Assembly (NCBI RefSeq): GCF_002262885.1 | Contig: NZ_NKYF01000002.1 | Location: 310,001 to 374,000 of the forward strand | Source of the DNA: Pseudonocardia sp. MH-G8 | Lineage (GTDB): Bacteria; Actinomycetota; Actinomycetes; Mycobacteriales; Pseudonocardiaceae | Direction of reading: 5' to 3' | Length of the DNA: 64,000 nucleotides | Shown here: one piece after another, positions 52,621 to 61,597 of the stretch | Layout: every line of letters begins with the position of its first letter | Position numbering within the stretch: the first letter of the stretch is position 1 | Position numbers and translations under genes: made by a program | The notes under the pieces: generated by a model | The model's database searches: none | What the model saw: the letters and a program-made list of their open reading frames with translations, nothing else | Told to the model about the DNA's origin: nothing

Positions 52621-52634
52621 TTGTCGGCAGACAA
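52621..52634. promoter_or_regulatory. MarR-type operator TTGTC-GGCA-GACAA
   Basis: This perfect 5-bp inverted repeat lies 17 bp before the MarR start and next to TAATCT (52636-52641), a likely -10 box. MarR proteins usually bind such sites at their own promoters, so autoregulation of the marR-MFS operon is expected. Confidence 0.6.
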
Positions 52635-52651
52635 ATAATCTGGGAGGGCAC

Positions 52652-53104
52652 GTGACCGCGGGATTCGACGACGACGACGTCGCCCGCCTGCGCATCGCGC
52701 TCGGGCGCATCTCCCGCTTCCTCGACCGGCTCTCCCGGGGCGACCAGCTCACGCGCACACAGGCGTCCGTGCTGGCCAGCGTGATGCGGCTGGGACCGAT
52801 CCGGATCTCCGAGCTGGCCGACGTCGAGGGCGTCAACCCCACGATGCTCTCGCGCATCGTCGCGAAGCTGGAGGACGCCGGGCTGTTCCGGCGCCTGCCC
52901 GACCCCGCAGACGGCCGGGTCGTCCTCGTGGAGGTCACCGAGGCCGGCCGCATCGAGCAGCTGCGGTTGCGCGCCGAGCGCAGCGAGCTGCTGAGCGCCC
53001 GGCTCGCCGCGCTGCCCCCGGCCCGCGCGGACGAACTGCTCGCCGCGCTGTCCGCCCTCGAGTCACTGGCCGACGAACTCGCCCCCCGAACGGAGAACGG
53101 ATGA
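52652..53104 (+). CDS. MarR-family transcriptional regulator
   Basis: The 150-residue winged-helix protein of the MarR type has LTRTQASVLASVMRLGPIRISELADVEGVNPTMLSRIVAKLEDAGLFRRLPDPADGRVVLVEVTEAGR. This includes the DxRxxxVxxT wing in a variant form (DGRVVLVEVTEAG). It overlaps the MFS gene start (ATGA) and has an inverted-repeat operator in front, so it probably represses its own operon and is released by the exported compound. GTG start; GGGAGGG lies just upstream. Confidence 0.92.
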   Translation: MTAGFDDDDVARLRIALGRISRFLDRLSRGDQLTRTQASVLASVMRLGPIRISELADVEGVNPTMLSRIVAKLEDAGLFRRLPDPADGRVVLVEVTEAGRIEQLRLRAERSELLSARLAALPPARADELLAALSALESLADELAPRTENG

Positions 53105-54381
53105 CCCTCATCGGCGAGCGCGCGCTCGCCCCGCTCGACGCCCTGCGCCGTCAGACCTTCGCCTCCCTGACCATCCCCAACTACCGCCTCTTCATCGGCG
53201 GCCAGGCCGTGTCGCTGGCCGGCACCTGGATGCAGACCATCGCCCAGTCCTGGCTGGTCCTGCAGCTCACCGGCTCGGCCACCGCCGTCGGGCTGGTCGT
53301 CGCCCTGCAGACGCTGCCGATCCTCCTGTTCGGCCCCTACGCCGGCGTGGTGGTCGACCGGCTGGACAAGCGCACGCTGCTGGTCGGCCTGCTCTCCGTG
53401 ATGGGCGCGCAGGCCGTGCTGCTCGGCGTGCTGACGGCCACCGGCACCGTGGCGTTGTGGCACGTCTACGTGCTCGCCTTCCTGCTCGGCGCGGTGAGCA
53501 GCGTCGAGAACCCGGCCCGCCAGACGTTCGTCCAGGAGCTCGTCGGCCCCGACAACCTGCGCAACGCCGTGAGCCTCAACTCGGTGCTGGCCAACGTGTC
53601 CCGCGCCGTCGGGCCCGCCCTCGCCGGCATCGTCATCGCCACCGGCGGCATGGCCGTCTGCTTCCTGCTCAACGCGGCGAGCTTCGCCGCCGTCATCGCC
53701 TCGCTGACCCGCCTCGACAGGACCGCCCTCACCCCCTCGGCGCCCGCCCCGCGCGCACCCGGCCAGCTGCGGGAGGGCCTCGACTACGTGCGGCGGACCC
53801 CGGTGCTGGCCGTGCCGCTGGTGATGATGGCGCTGGTCGGCTGCCTCGCCTACGAGTTCCAGGTGGTCCTGCCCATCGTCGCGAGCGAGACCTTCGGGGG
53901 CGACGCGAGCACCTACGGCTTCCTCACCGCCGCGATGGGCGTGGGCGCCGTGGTCGGCGGCCTCGGCATGGCCGCGTGGGGCCGCACCGGCATGTGGTCG
54001 CTCGCCGTCGCGGCGGCCGCGTTCGGCGTCGCGATGCTGGCGACCGCGCTGGCCCCCACGTTGGTGGTCGCGCTCGTGGGGATGGCGCTGGTCGGCGCCG
54101 CGAGCGTGGCGTTCCAGTCCACGGGCAACAGCACCCTGCAGCTGGCCTCCGCCCCGCACATGCGAGGGCGCGTCATGGCGCTGTGGGCGGTCGCGTTCCT
54201 CGGCTCCACACCGATCGGCGGCCCGATCGCCGGCTACGTCAGCCAGCACTTCGGCGGCCGCGCCGGGCTGGCGATGGGCGCCGTGGCCTGCCTGCTGGCG
54301 GCCGGGCTCACCGCAGTCGTCGCGCGCCGCGAGAAGCGGCGCACGGGCGCCGCGGCCGGGCAGGCGCTGCCCACCACCTGA
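53101..54381 (+). CDS. MFS exporter (MFS_3/EntS-like)
   Basis: The 426-residue protein has 12 membrane helices. It begins FASLTIPNYRLFIGGQAVSLAGTWMQTIAQSWLVLQLTGSATAVGLVVALQTLP, characteristic of the enterobactin-exporter-like MFS_3 group. The short loop DRLDKRTLL is the motif A variant, and NPARQTFVQELVGPDNLRNAVSLNSV follows. Members export siderophores, macrolides or other drugs; the substrate is unknown. It is coupled to the MarR gene by a four-base overlap. Confidence 0.9.
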   Translation: MTLIGERALAPLDALRRQTFASLTIPNYRLFIGGQAVSLAGTWMQTIAQSWLVLQLTGSATAVGLVVALQTLPILLFGPYAGVVVDRLDKRTLLVGLLSVMGAQAVLLGVLTATGTVALWHVYVLAFLLGAVSSVENPARQTFVQELVGPDNLRNAVSLNSVLANVSRAVGPALAGIVIATGGMAVCFLLNAASFAAVIASLTRLDRTALTPSAPAPRAPGQLREGLDYVRRTPVLAVPLVMMALVGCLAYEFQVVLPIVASETFGGDASTYGFLTAAMGVGAVVGGLGMAAWGRTGMWSLAVAAAAFGVAMLATALAPTLVVALVGMALVGAASVAFQSTGNSTLQLASAPHMRGRVMALWAVAFLGSTPIGGPIAGYVSQHFGGRAGLAMGAVACLLAAGLTAVVARREKRRTGAAAGQALPTT

Positions 54382-54386
54382 CGCCG

Positions 54387-55169
54387 TCAGGGGCGTTCCG
54401 GCGCGACGCCGACGACGGTCACCCCGGCCGCGCGGTACGGGTCGAGCACCTCCGGGTCGGCCTCGTCCGTGACGAGCGTCCACCCCGCGGGCAGCGGCGC
54501 CCAGCACGGCACCGCGTGCGGGGCCAGCTTGGTGGCGTCGGCGAGGACGACCACCCGGCGGGCCCGCTCGGCGACCTTCTCCTTCACCGCGGCCTCCGGC
54601 AGTGTCGGCTCGCCGACACCGTGCACCGGGTGCACGGCGTCGCCGCCGAGGAAGGCGACATCGACGACCAGCCGGTCCAGCGCCAGCGCCGCCAGCGGGC
54701 CGACCAGCCCGTGGCTCTTCGCGGTGACCGACCCGCCCACCAGCACGACCTCCAGTCCGGCCGCACCCGCGAGGAAGAGCGCGATCTCCGGACTGCGCGT
54801 CACCACGGTGAGCCCGTCGCGGCCCGGGAGGTGCTCGGCGAGCCGGGCGCAGGTCGAGCCGGAGTCGAGGAAGACCGTGCCGCTCTCGGGCAGCAGGCCC
54901 GCGGCGACCGCGCCGATCGCAGCCTTGGCGGCCGGTTCCAGCCGCACCCGCTCGCTGAGCTCGCGCTCGTGGAACGCCGCGGCCGTCACCGCCCCGCCGT
55001 AGGTCCGGGTCACCGCACCCTGGCGGGTCAGCCGGCCCAGGTCGCGGCGCACCGTCGACGGCGAGACGTCCAGCGCCGCGGCGAGGGCCTCGACGTGCGT
55101 GGTCCCGGCCCGCAGCAGCGCCAGCAGCCGCTCGTGCCGGGACCGGGTACCGCGGCGCAGCTCCGACAC
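54387..55169 (-). CDS. DeoR/GlpR-family transcriptional regulator 1
   Basis: The 260-residue product has a DeoR HTH (RHERLLALLRAGTTHVEALAAALDVSPSTVRRDLGRLTRQGAVTRTYGGAV) and a DeoR sensor domain with DSGSTCARLAEHL, GGSVTAKSHGLVGPLA, FLGGDAVHPVHGVGEPTLPEAAVKE and ADATKLAPHAV. Such domains bind phosphorylated sugars. It starts six bases after the GntP stop, so it is in one operon with the permease and likely controls it. GTG start. Confidence 0.9.
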   Translation of the reverse strand: MSELRRGTRSRHERLLALLRAGTTHVEALAAALDVSPSTVRRDLGRLTRQGAVTRTYGGAVTAAAFHERELSERVRLEPAAKAAIGAVAAGLLPESGTVFLDSGSTCARLAEHLPGRDGLTVVTRSPEIALFLAGAAGLEVVLVGGSVTAKSHGLVGPLAALALDRLVVDVAFLGGDAVHPVHGVGEPTLPEAAVKEKVAERARRVVVLADATKLAPHAVPCWAPLPAGWTLVTDEADPEVLDPYRAAGVTVVGVAPERP

Positions 55170-55175
55170 GACCGG

Positions 55176-56648
55176 TCAGCCGAGCACGAGGTCGGCCACG
55201 AGCAGCAGGGGGAGCGACGCCAGCCAGACGGCCGTGGTGATCCCCGACCAGCCGCGCAGCGCCGCCGTCCCGTCCAGCCCGGTGAACCGGGTGACGACCC
55301 AGAAGTACGAGTCGTTGAAGTAGCTCGTCACGAGCGCGCCCGCGCAGCACGCCAGCGCCGCGACCAGCGGGCTGAGCCCGAGCGAGCCGACCAGCGGCGC
55401 CGTCACGGATGCCGCGGTGATCATCGCGACCGTGCCGGACCCCTGCGCCAGGCGGACCAGCGTGGAGACCAGGAACGGCACCAGGACGCCGGGCAGGCTG
55501 ATCGCCGCGATCGCCTCGGCCAGCGCGTCCCCCACGCCCGAGGACCGCAGGACCTGGCCGAGCGCGCCACCGGCACCGGTGATCAGGATGATCAGGCCGG
55601 CCGATGCCGCCCCGTCGGCCAGCCAGTTGTGCACCCGACCGCGCGGCGTCCACCGCGGGAGCAGCAGGTAGACCGCGAGCGCGATCCCGATGACCAGTGC
55701 GATGACCGGGTTGCCGATGAACGCGAGTGCCGCGGCCCAGTCGGAGGCGACGTAGCCCTCGCCGGTCAGGGCACCCTGGTTGTTGCGGTCGATCGCGGTG
55801 GCCACCGTGTTCGCCACGATGAGCAGCAACGGGACCAGCAGCGGGACGGACGCGAGGAGCGCGCCGACCCGGTGCGGCCGGGCGCCCTCGGGCGGAGTGC
55901 CGAGCTCGGACGGCGTCCCGGCGGCCTCGCCCGCGTCCTCGGTACCGGGTCCACCTTCGATCGTGGTGGTGCGCGCGGTGCCGCTCCCGCCGGTCGTCCC
56001 GTAGACCGCCGTGCGCACGGCCGGGCTGACCTCGCTCTCCAGCTTCGGGCCGAGCCACTTGGCGTACACGACGGCGACCGGCAGGAGGAGCACGGAGAAC
56101 ACCAGTCCGACGAGGATGAGACCGCCCAGGTCGGCGCCGATGATGCCGGCGACGCCGAGCGGTCCCGGGGTCGGCGGCACGAGGCAGTGGGTGATCGCCA
56201 TGCCTGCGCCGAGCGCGAGGGCGAGCGTGACGTAGCCGCGCTGCTCGGCGCGGGCGATCGAGCGCGCCAGCGGATTCATGATCACGTATCCGGAGTCGCA
56301 GAACACCGGGATCGAGACGAGGGCGCCCGTGCTCGCCATCGCCCACGGTTCGCGGCCCTTGCCGAAGAGGCGCAGGAACGCGTGGGCGAGCGCGCCCGCC
56401 GCGCCGGACACCTCGAGGATCTTGCCGATCCCGACGCCGAGGCCGATCACGATGCCGATCGACGCGAGCGTGTTGCCGAAGCCGGTGGTGATCGAGGAGA
56501 CGATGTCGCCCGCGTTCTGGCCTGCCACCGCGCCGGTGACGACCGCGGCGACGAGCAGCGCCACGAACGCGTCGAGCCGGGTCCGCAGGACCAGCACGAT
56601 GATGGTCGCGATCCCGAGGACCAGTGCCAGTAGGAGTTGAAGGTCCAC
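55176..56648 (-). CDS. GntP-family gluconate/hydroxy-acid permease
   Basis: The 490-residue protein has about 12-14 membrane helices. Typical GntP blocks are GFGNTLASIGIVIGLGVGIGKILEVSGAA, PVFCDSGYVIMNPLARSIA, THCLVPPTPGPLGVAGIIGADLGGLI, AQGSGTVAMITAASVTAP and SYFNDSYFWVVTRFTGLD. A cytoplasmic loop of about 60 residues (about 230-290) is longer than usual. It should import gluconate or a similar sugar acid with protons. GTG 56648 has GGAGAG eight bases upstream; the longer ATG at 56738 is rejected. Confidence 0.9.
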   Translation of the reverse strand: MDLQLLLALVLGIATIIVLVLRTRLDAFVALLVAAVVTGAVAGQNAGDIVSSITTGFGNTLASIGIVIGLGVGIGKILEVSGAAGALAHAFLRLFGKGREPWAMASTGALVSIPVFCDSGYVIMNPLARSIARAEQRGYVTLALALGAGMAITHCLVPPTPGPLGVAGIIGADLGGLILVGLVFSVLLLPVAVVYAKWLGPKLESEVSPAVRTAVYGTTGGSGTARTTTIEGGPGTEDAGEAAGTPSELGTPPEGARPHRVGALLASVPLLVPLLLIVANTVATAIDRNNQGALTGEGYVASDWAAALAFIGNPVIALVIGIALAVYLLLPRWTPRGRVHNWLADGAASAGLIILITGAGGALGQVLRSSGVGDALAEAIAAISLPGVLVPFLVSTLVRLAQGSGTVAMITAASVTAPLVGSLGLSPLVAALACCAGALVTSYFNDSYFWVVTRFTGLDGTAALRGWSGITTAVWLASLPLLLVADLVLG

Positions 56649-56673
56649 GTGGAGGGCTCTCCTCGTCGAGGGC

Positions 56674-56734
56674 GGTGATCGGGCCCGGTGATCGGGCCCG
56701 AGCCATCCTCGACCCGTGGAATTGCTCGAAGCAA
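56674..56734. promoter_or_regulatory. Short repeats and palindrome upstream of the GntP gene
   Basis: A 13-bp direct tandem repeat GGTGATCGGGCCC occupies 56674-56699. It is followed by the inverted repeat TTGCT-CGA-AGCAA (56722-56734). These lie in the 164-bp gap in front of the GntP start and could be operator sites for one of the two DeoR proteins. Confidence 0.4.
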
Positions 56735-56812
56735 GCACTTCAAGGTCACGAAGATGCGCAGATCGAGCAAGTCAGGCGCGTACGACGAGCGAGGCCGCCG
56801 CGGTGTCCGGGG

Positions 56813-57682
56813 TCAGGCCGACCTGTCCGGCCCGAAGTCGGACAGCTCCCGACCGGCGGAAGATGTGGCCGTGCCGGTGCGCGATCGCGACGGAGCGACC
56901 ACCACCTCCACGCCCTTCTGCCGCAACCGACGCTGGTGCTCTGCCGGGGTGGCGGCGTCGACGATGACGACATCGAAGTCCGTGAGGGGGAGCAGGGCGT
57001 GCAGTGCACGGCGGTCGAACTTCGTGTGGTCGACGTAGAGGATCCGCTGAGCTGCGGATTCGAACATGGCGCGCTTGACCAGCACGGTGTCCTGCGTCTG
57101 GTGGAAGCAGACGTCGTCGGTGATCGCCGAGGTGGAGGTGATGAAGGTGTCGGCCCGGATGGCCTTGATCGCGGCGAGGGTCATCCCGCCCATGGTGGCG
57201 TCGCACCACCCGTAGTACTGACCGCCGAGCAGGTTGAGCGTGATCCCCGATTCCCGGGCGAGCTCGGCGGCGACGCTGAGGAAGTTGGTGATGACCGTCA
57301 ACGGGGCGCGTGCGGGGAGCAGCCGAGCGAGGTAGATCCCGGTGGTCGAGTCCTCCATGAGGATGGCCTGGCCTGGCTCGACGTAGTCCAGGGCCGCGTG
57401 CGCGAGCGCCTCCTTGTCGGCCTGGTTCTGCCCGAGCCGGAACGCGGTGTTGGACTCGAAGAGGCTCGAGGCCAGGGCGGTGGCCTGACCGCGGGTCTTG
57501 CGCAGCACGCCCTGGTTCTCGAGCTCGTCGAGGTCGCGGTGCACGGTCATGACGCTGACGCCGAATCGCTCGGCCAGGGCCTCGATGCGGACGGTGCCCT
57601 CGGCGATGACGGTCTCTGCGATGCCGAACTGCCGGGTGCGCTGCTTCGAGGCCCGGGACGAGGACTGCTCGTCGGTGTCCAC
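56813..57682 (-). CDS. DeoR/GlpR-family transcriptional regulator 2
   Basis: The 289-residue product has a DeoR HTH near residues 20-70 (RQFGIAETVIAEGTVRIEALAERFGVSVMTVHRDLDELENQGVLRKTRG). The sensor domain has MEDSTTGIYLARLL, LNLLGGQYYGWCDATMGGMTLAAIKAI, TSTSAITDDVCFHQTQDTVLVKRAMFE and VDHTKFDRRALH. It departs from the usual DSGTT and GxGA motifs, so the ligand may be unusual. It lies after the ABC transporter genes, beyond a strong hairpin, and is the best candidate to control the divergent catabolic operon. GTG 57682 follows AGGGGA. Confidence 0.88.
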   Translation of the reverse strand: MDTDEQSSSRASKQRTRQFGIAETVIAEGTVRIEALAERFGVSVMTVHRDLDELENQGVLRKTRGQATALASSLFESNTAFRLGQNQADKEALAHAALDYVEPGQAILMEDSTTGIYLARLLPARAPLTVITNFLSVAAELARESGITLNLLGGQYYGWCDATMGGMTLAAIKAIRADTFITSTSAITDDVCFHQTQDTVLVKRAMFESAAQRILYVDHTKFDRRALHALLPLTDFDVVIVDAATPAEHQRRLRQKGVEVVVAPSRSRTGTATSSAGRELSDFGPDRSA

Positions 57683-57722
57683 GATCGATCCCCTGATTCG
57701 CTGGCGATGGTCGGCACGGACC

Positions 57723-57759
57723 GCCGGGCCCGCGGGGGCGATCCTCCCACGGGCCCGGC
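57723..57759 (-). terminator. Strong intercistronic hairpin between binding-protein and DeoR genes
   Basis: GCCGGGCCCG (57723-57732) and CGGGCCCGGC (57750-57759) form a perfect 10-bp stem with a 17-base loop that can pair further. It is 15 bases after the binding-protein stop on the minus strand. It could end most transport transcripts and keep regulator levels low. Confidence 0.55.
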
Positions 57760-57773
57760 AGCCGATCGGCGAC

Positions 57774-58817
57774 TCAGGCACCGCCGGCGAGCTCCTCGTC
57801 GGCGATGTCACCGGTCCCGAGGTTTCGCTCGACCAGCGCCGGCAGCTGCTGCAGGAAGGCGTCCTTGCCGGTGACGACGTGATCCATGACGGTGTCGACG
57901 TTGGCGGTGGTCACCGGCGGCATCCGGTAGACGTACTCCTCCTCGACGGGCTGCCCCTCGACGATGCGCTTCGCGACTGCCAGGCCCGCGGCGAGCTCGA
58001 CGCGGCCGTGCTGCAGCGACGTGCCGATGAAGTCGCCGTTCTGGACCGCGCGCAGGCCGTCCTCGATGCCGTCGATACCGACGACGGGGATGTCCTTGCC
58101 TGCCTCGTTCAGGGCTTGCACCGCGCCGAGACCCATGTCGTCGTTCTCGGCGACGATGCCGTCGACCTGGTCGCCGAAGCCGGCCAACCAGTTCTTCACC
58201 TTGTTGACGGCCTCGGCACGCTCCCAGTTCGCGGTGTCCTGTGCCAGCACCCGGATACCGGGGTACTCGCGCAGGACGTTCTCGATCCCCCGGGTGCGGC
58301 CGAGCTCCGGCGAGGAGCCCAGCGGCCCCTGCAGGATGACGATCTCGCCCTGCCCGCCGAGGCGCTCGGCCATCATCCGCATCTCCTGCTCGCCGGCGGC
58401 GACGTCGTCGGGCAGCACGGTCGCGGCGAGGCCGGCGTCCGCCGAGAGCGTGGTGTTGACGGCGAGGACGGGGATGCTCGCGGCCTCGGCCTGCGCGAGC
58501 TGCGGACCGAGGGAGTCGGCCTGCACCGGGACGATGATGATGGCGTCGACGCCCTGGTTGACCAGCTGTTCGACCTGGCTCGCCTGGGTGCTGACGTCGT
58601 CGCCCGCGGACGTCCACACCAGGTCGATGTCGTGGGCCGCGGCGTAGGCCTCCATGCCCTCGCGTCCCTGGCTGATGAACGAGGACATGTCGTAGACCGT
58701 GACGCCGATCTGCATGGCGGCGTCGGCGGCGGGGTCGCCTGCGCCGCATGCGGCGCTGGTGGTCAGGACGGCGGCGGTGCCGACGGCGGTGAACGCGCGG
58801 CGCAACTTCGTGATCAT
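57774..58817 (-). CDS. Sugar-type ABC transporter substrate-binding lipoprotein
   Basis: The 347-residue product has a lipobox TTSAAC at about residues 19-24, giving a lipid-anchored extracellular protein. The mature part is a ribose-type periplasmic-binding domain ([26 protein letters not shown]... [43 protein letters not shown]). It delivers a sugar or polyol to the permease encoded just upstream. GGAAGGA lies before the ATG. The ligand is unknown; the catabolic genes across the divergent promoter suggest a short polyol or pentose. Confidence 0.92.
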   Translation of the reverse strand: MITKLRRAFTAVGTAAVLTTSAACGAGDPAADAAMQIGVTVYDMSSFISQGREGMEAYAAAHDIDLVWTSAGDDVSTQASQVEQLVNQGVDAIIIVPVQADSLGPQLAQAEAASIPVLAVNTTLSADAGLAATVLPDDVAAGEQEMRMMAERLGGQGEIVILQGPLGSSPELGRTRGIENVLREYPGIRVLAQDTANWERAEAVNKVKNWLAGFGDQVDGIVAENDDMGLGAVQALNEAGKDIPVVGIDGIEDGLRAVQNGDFIGTSLQHGRVELAAGLAVAKRIVEGQPVEEEYVYRMPPVTTANVDTVMDHVVTGKDAFLQQLPALVERNLGTGDIADEELAGGA

Positions 58818-58842
58818 GTGGGGTCCTTCCGTGGTCCGCGGT

Positions 58843-59856
58843 TCAGGAACGGCGGTTGCTGGCCCAGACGTCGACGGCCACCGCCGCGACGATGAGCACG
58901 CCCTTGATGACGCTCTGCCAGTAGGCCGGGACGGTGAGCAGGTCGAAGCCGTTGTTGAGGGTCTGGATGAGCAGCAGCCCGAGCGCGGTGCCCCAGATCG
59001 AGCCGCGCCCGCCCATCAGGCTGGCGCCGCCGATCACGACGGCCGCGATCGCGTCGAGCTCGTAGCCGGTGCCCAGGGTGGGTGGACCGGAGATCACGCG
59101 GGAGGCGAGGATGACCCCGGAGAGCCCGGCGAGCAGCCCGCTGAAGGCGTAGACGCTGAACAGGACGCGGCGGACCTTGATGCCGGCGAGTTCGGCGGCG
59201 ACCCGGTTGCCACCGACGGCATAGACGCGCATCCCGTACGCCGTGCGCGACATGACCAGGGCGAGCGCCACGATCCCGACGATCATGACGAGCACCGGGA
59301 CCTGGACGCCCAGGACACGGGTGTTGGCGATCGCGCCGAAGTTCTCCGGGAGCCCGTTGATCGGGGCGCCGGCGCCGATGACGAACGCCAGCCCGGAGCC
59401 CGTGGTGAGCATGCCGAGGGTCGCCACGAACGGCGGGACGTTGAGCCGGGAGACCAGGAAGCCGTTCACCGCGCCCGCGGCGAGCCCGACGAGGAGGCCC
59501 ACGAGCACGGCCAGGGCGAGCCGTTCGGGATGGTCCTTCACGGTGGCGGCGGCGGCCATCGCGCTGACGGCGATGACGCTGCCGACGGACAGGTCGATGC
59601 CGCCGGTGAGGATGACCAGGGTCTGGCCGAGCGCGATGAGCGCGAACGGCGCGGCCGCGATCGCGATCGTCTGCCAGTTCTCCAGCGTGCCGAAGCGCGC
59701 GCTGCGGTAGCTGAAGTAGGCGATGACCAGCAGCATCACCACGACCATTGCGTGCCGGGTGAGCAGGTCCTGGACCCAGGTGCTGCGGAACCGGCGGGCC
59801 GTGGCGGCTTCTGCGGGGCGGGTCGGGGTGGGCGGGCTCGTCTGTTGCACGGTCAT
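58843..59856 (-). CDS. Ribose-type ABC transporter permease
   Basis: The 337-residue permease of the RbsC/BPD_transp_2 family has about eight to ten helices. Signatures are [54 protein letters not shown] and [23 protein letters not shown]. It forms a homodimer channel powered by the ATPase encoded next to it. The gene starts one base after the ATPase stop, showing close coupling. It lacks a second permease gene, as is normal for the family. Confidence 0.93.
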   Translation of the reverse strand: MTVQQTSPPTPTRPAEAATARRFRSTWVQDLLTRHAMVVVMLLVIAYFSYRSARFGTLENWQTIAIAAAPFALIALGQTLVILTGGIDLSVGSVIAVSAMAAAATVKDHPERLALAVLVGLLVGLAAGAVNGFLVSRLNVPPFVATLGMLTTGSGLAFVIGAGAPINGLPENFGAIANTRVLGVQVPVLVMIVGIVALALVMSRTAYGMRVYAVGGNRVAAELAGIKVRRVLFSVYAFSGLLAGLSGVILASRVISGPPTLGTGYELDAIAAVVIGGASLMGGRGSIWGTALGLLLIQTLNNGFDLLTVPAYWQSVIKGVLIVAAVAVDVWASNRRS

Positions 59857-59857
59857 G

Positions 59858-61411
59858 TCAGGCCGTCCTTGGCGCTGAGGTGGTCAGGGGCTGGGGCTCG
59901 CCGGTCTCGGGATCGGATCCGGCGGCGAGGTGGAAGATCGTGCGTTGCACGTCGGGCGCATCGAGGGCTGCGCGGTCGAGCTCGCCGGCGACCGCGCCGC
60001 CGCGCATCACCAGAACCCGGTGGGACAGCCCGAGCACCTCGGGCATGTCCGAGGAGGCCATGACGACGGCCATCCCGGCGGCGGCGAGCTCGGCGACGAG
60101 GCGGTAGATCTCGCTGCGGGCGCCGACGTCCACGCCGCGGGTGGGCTCGTCGAGCAGCAGGACGTCGACGTGCTGGGTGAGCCAGCGGGCCAGCACGACC
60201 TTCTGCTGGTTGCCGCCGGAGAGGGTGGCCACCTGCTGGGACAGCCCGCGGCTGCGCAGCCCGACCGACTCCATGACCTCGCCGATGCGCCGCTGCCGGT
60301 GCCGCGGGCGCAGCCAGCCGCCGGTGCAGAACGTCGGCAGCCGCGGCAGCGAGCCGTTGTCGAGCACGCTCATCGAGAGCACCAGGCCCGCGCCCTTGCG
60401 GTCCTCGGGGACCAGCGCCATGCCCGCGGCGATCGACCCGGCGGGGGACGGGCGCGCCGGCCGGCCGCCGACGCGGACCTCGCCACCGACCCGCCGTCGC
60501 GCCCCGAAGATCGACTCGAGGAGCTCGGTGCGGCCGGCCCCGACCAGTCCGGCGAGCCCGACGACCTCGCCCGGCCGGGCGGTGAAGCTGACCGGCTCGG
60601 CGAACCCGGCGACGTGCAGCCGGTCGACCTCGAGGACCGGGGCGCCGCCGCCGGGCTCGACGGTCGCAGGGAACAGCCCGCCGAGCTCGCGGCCGATCAT
60701 CGCGGCCACGATCTCGTCGTCGGCCAGGTCGGCGACCGCGCGGTCGAGGACGAGCTCGCCGTCGCGCAGCACCACCGCCCGGTCCGCGACCGCGCGGATC
60801 TCCTCCATCTTGTGCGTGGTGTAGAGCATCGCCACGCCACGCTCGCGCAGCTTGCCGACCACGCCGTAGAGGCGGTCCACCTCGCGCTCGGGGATGGCGG
60901 AGGTGGGCTCGTCGAGCAGCAGGACCCGGGCGCCCCAGCTGGAGTTCTTGACGATCTCGACGAGCTGGCACAGCGCCACGCCGAGCCGCCGCATCGGAGT
61001 GGCGGGGTCGATGTCGACGTCGAACACGGCGAGCATCTCGCGGGCCTGCGCGGCCATCCGGCGGCGGTCCAGCAGCCCCACGCGGGTGCGCAGCTCGCGG
61101 CCGAGGAAGAGGTTCTCGTAGACGGTCATGTCGCTGATCGGGGCGAGCTCCTGGGGCACGATCGCGACGCCGAGGCCCCTGGCCTCCCGCGGATCGGCCC
61201 GGTGCAGCGGGCGGCCCGCCACCAGGACCTCGCCGGTGTCCGGGCGCACCAGCCCGGACACGATCTTCATCAGGGTGGACTTGCCGGCGCCGTTCTCCCC
61301 GGCCAGGGCCGTGACGGTGCCCGGGTCGAGGGCGAGCGACACCCCCTTCAGGACCGGGACCCCGCCGAAGGCCTTGACCAGTCCGCGGCATTCCAGGGTG
61401 GTGTCCGCCAT
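59858..61411 (-). CDS. Ribose-type ABC transporter ATP-binding protein (dual nucleotide-binding domains)
   Basis: The 517-residue RbsA-like ATPase has two ABC domains. The first has Walker A GENGAGKSTLMKI and Walker B VLLLDEPTSAIPEREV, but its signature region (RLGVALCQLVEIVKNSS) lacks LSGGQ, as is common in this family. The second has signature LSGGNQQKVVLARWL and Walker B LLLDEPTRGVDVGA, while its P-loop reads GLVGAGRTEL, an altered form. GGAGG lies five bases before ATG 61411. It is the first gene of the transport operon, divergent from the catabolic genes. Confidence 0.93.
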   Translation of the reverse strand: MADTTLECRGLVKAFGGVPVLKGVSLALDPGTVTALAGENGAGKSTLMKIVSGLVRPDTGEVLVAGRPLHRADPREARGLGVAIVPQELAPISDMTVYENLFLGRELRTRVGLLDRRRMAAQAREMLAVFDVDIDPATPMRRLGVALCQLVEIVKNSSWGARVLLLDEPTSAIPEREVDRLYGVVGKLRERGVAMLYTTHKMEEIRAVADRAVVLRDGELVLDRAVADLADDEIVAAMIGRELGGLFPATVEPGGGAPVLEVDRLHVAGFAEPVSFTARPGEVVGLAGLVGAGRTELLESIFGARRRVGGEVRVGGRPARPSPAGSIAAGMALVPEDRKGAGLVLSMSVLDNGSLPRLPTFCTGGWLRPRHRQRRIGEVMESVGLRSRGLSQQVATLSGGNQQKVVLARWLTQHVDVLLLDEPTRGVDVGARSEIYRLVAELAAAGMAVVMASSDMPEVLGLSHRVLVMRGGAVAGELDRAALDAPDVQRTIFHLAAGSDPETGEPQPLTTSAPRTA

Positions 61412-61479
61412 GACGCCTCCGCTGTCCGCGCCAACGAAGGCGCTGTTCTCACATGGCATGCGTTGTTCCGCACATCATT

Positions 61480-61555
61480 CACGTGAGAAACCCCGTGTCA
61501 AGGGTTGCTAACGAGAAATCTCACGTGTCTACTGTTAAAGGCAACGTTTCTCGTG
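61480..61555. promoter_or_regulatory. Divergent operator region of the polyol transport and catabolic operons
   Basis: Three related sites occur: CACGTGAGAAA (61480-61490, plus strand), CACGTGAGA (61519-61527, minus strand) and CACGAGAAA (61547-61555, minus strand). Two full CACGTG palindromes start exactly 42 bp apart, four helical turns, so looping is easy. A plus-strand TTGCTA (61505-61510) and TACTGT (61530-61535) are possible -35/-10 boxes with a long 19-bp spacer. The DeoR protein at 56813-57682 is the likely binder. Confidence 0.55.
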
Positions 61556-61597
61556 TTGGAGCCGCACTGGGCGGCCGACCACCCTCGGAGGCGCTCG

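Noticed and set aside
51514..56706. 1730-residue minus-strand open frame
   Set aside because: It spans the LacI, MarR, MFS, DeoR and GntP genes in other frames and shows no family signal.
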